Assembly (NCBI RefSeq): GCF_019448235.1
Contig: NZ_CP080409.1
Coordinates: 2,294,001-2,358,000 of the forward strand
Reading direction: 5' to 3'
DNA: 64,000 bases
Origin: Nocardioides panacisoli
Lineage (GTDB): Bacteria > Actinomycetota > Actinomycetes > Propionibacteriales > Nocardioidaceae
A program made the position numbers and the translations under genes. Below the pieces are notes generated by a model, which did no database searches, was not told the origin of the DNA, and saw only the letters and a program-made list of their open reading frames with translations. Of this stretch, positions 63,355-64,000 are shown piece by piece; positions within the stretch are counted from its first letter, which is position 1, and each line of letters begins with the position of its first letter.

Positions 63355-64000
63355 AACCCTCTCCGAGGCCCAGCTCGGCGGCGGCGCGCTCGCGCATCTC
63401 GACCTTGCGGACCTTGCCGGTCACGGTCATCGGGAACTCCTCGACGACCATCACGTAGCGCGGGATCTTGTAGTGGGCGAGCCTGCCGGTGGCGAACTCG
63501 CGGACGCCGTCGGCATCCAGGGGCGCCGCCCCGGCCTTGACCCGGATCCAGGCACACAGCTCCTCGCCGTACTTCTCGTCCGGGACGCCGATCACCTGGG
63601 CGTCCTCGACGTCGGGATGGGTGTAGAGGAACTCCTCCACCTCGCGGGGATAGATGTTCTCCCCGCCGCGGATGACCATGTCCTTGATGCGGCCGACGAT
63701 GTTGCAGTAGCCGTCCTCGCGCATCACGGCGAGGTCGCCGGTGTGCATCCAGCCGTCGGCGTCGATGGACTCCGCCGTGCGCTCCTCGTCGTCCCAGTAG
63801 CCGAGCATCACCGAGTAGCCGCGGGTGCAGAACTCGCCCGCCTCGCCGCGCGGCACCGTCTCCCCCGTCACCGGGTCCACGACCTTGATCTCCACGTGGG
63901 CGGCCGCCCGACCGATGGTCTCGGTACGCCGTTCGAGGTCGTCGTCGACGCGGGTCTGGCAGCTCACCGGGGAGGTCTCGGTCATGCCGTAGGCGATCGA
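63353..64000 (-). CDS. Acyl-CoA synthetase, AMP-forming, C-terminal part (runs off window)
   Basis: The last 215 residues of an ANL-superfamily adenylate-forming ligase; the gene continues beyond position 64000. Present are [10 protein letters not shown] (motif A5 region), [58 protein letters not shown] (A7-A8, with the adenylate-contacting Asp and hinge, positions 63629-63751) and the catalytic Lys in [10 protein letters not shown] near the end. This fits a fatty-acyl-CoA synthetase of the FadD type. Substrate chain length cannot be judged from this part. Its stop codon is read from an interspersed repeat. Confidence 0.95.
   Translation of the reverse strand, partial: SIAYGMTETSPVSCQTRVDDDLERRTETIGRAAAHVEIKVVDPVTGETVPRGEAGEFCTRGYSVMLGYWDDEERTAESIDADGWMHTGDLAVMREDGYCNIVGRIKDMVIRGGENIYPREVEEFLYTHPDVEDAQVIGVPDEKYGEELCAWIRVKAGAAPLDADGVREFATGRLAHYKIPRYVMVVEEFPMTVTGKVRKVEMRERAAAELGLGEG

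Overview
The window comes from a very GC-rich actinobacterium. The Streptomyces-type dnaK-grpE-dnaJ-hspR operon with a HAIR operator, an IdeR/DmdR-type iron box, KstR-type palindromes, deazaflavin (F420) enzymes, a mycothiol-type DinB enzyme, GTG/TTG starts and the overall gene set all point to the Nocardioides/Nocardioidaceae group. That assignment is inference from gene content. Genes are densely packed; no gap without a gene exceeds about 190 bases.

Layout. 57-3818: a three-gene C1 module (folate-dependent demethylase, MetF-like reductase, formate-THF ligase). 3847-18407: a small lipoprotein and an enormous (4670 aa) secreted, sortase-type surface protein built from 35 tandem repeats. 18570-20826: DUF4393 and DUF445 membrane-associated pair. 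21033-26337: choline-to-glycine-betaine operon betB-betA-betT. 26351-30497: heat-shock operon dnaK-grpE-dnaJ-hspR. 30683-32191: aldo/keto reductase and a membrane-anchored protein. 32231-37205: a divergent cluster around a KstR-like operator (deazaflavin reductase and SnoaL protein one way; LLM oxidoreductase, DUF1214-like protein, SDR and sulfotransferase the other), followed by a convergent cytochrome P450. 38885-44264: nitroreductase, ABC exporter, DUF1992 protein and two CitE/malyl-CoA-lyase-type enzymes. 44382-45863: amidohydrolase. 45871-52214: three tandem SGNH lipoprotein esterases behind a PucR-type regulator, divergent from a ferredoxin-reductase/desaturase pair. 52260-58507: YdeI-like protein, enoyl-CoA hydratase, SDR, DinB-type enzyme, small membrane protein, FadE5-like acyl-CoA dehydrogenase and an Rrf2 regulator. 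58553-64000: degenerate sulfotransferase-like protein, ketosteroid-isomerase-like protein with a second KstR-like site, DUF2461 protein, tRNA-Gly(CCC), an SGNH hydrolase, dCTP deaminase, iron-regulated siderophore-interacting protein and the C-terminal part of an acyl-CoA synthetase.

Themes. Much of the window concerns lipid and steroid-like metabolism (P450, SDRs, acyl-CoA enzymes, desaturase, KstR-type sites). Gene borders carry several families of short interspersed palindromes, some of which supply stop codons or have been absorbed into reading frames. The most unusual objects are the 35-repeat surface protein with a hairpin over its ribosome binding site, the KstR-type cluster of poorly characterised enzymes, and the palindrome families.
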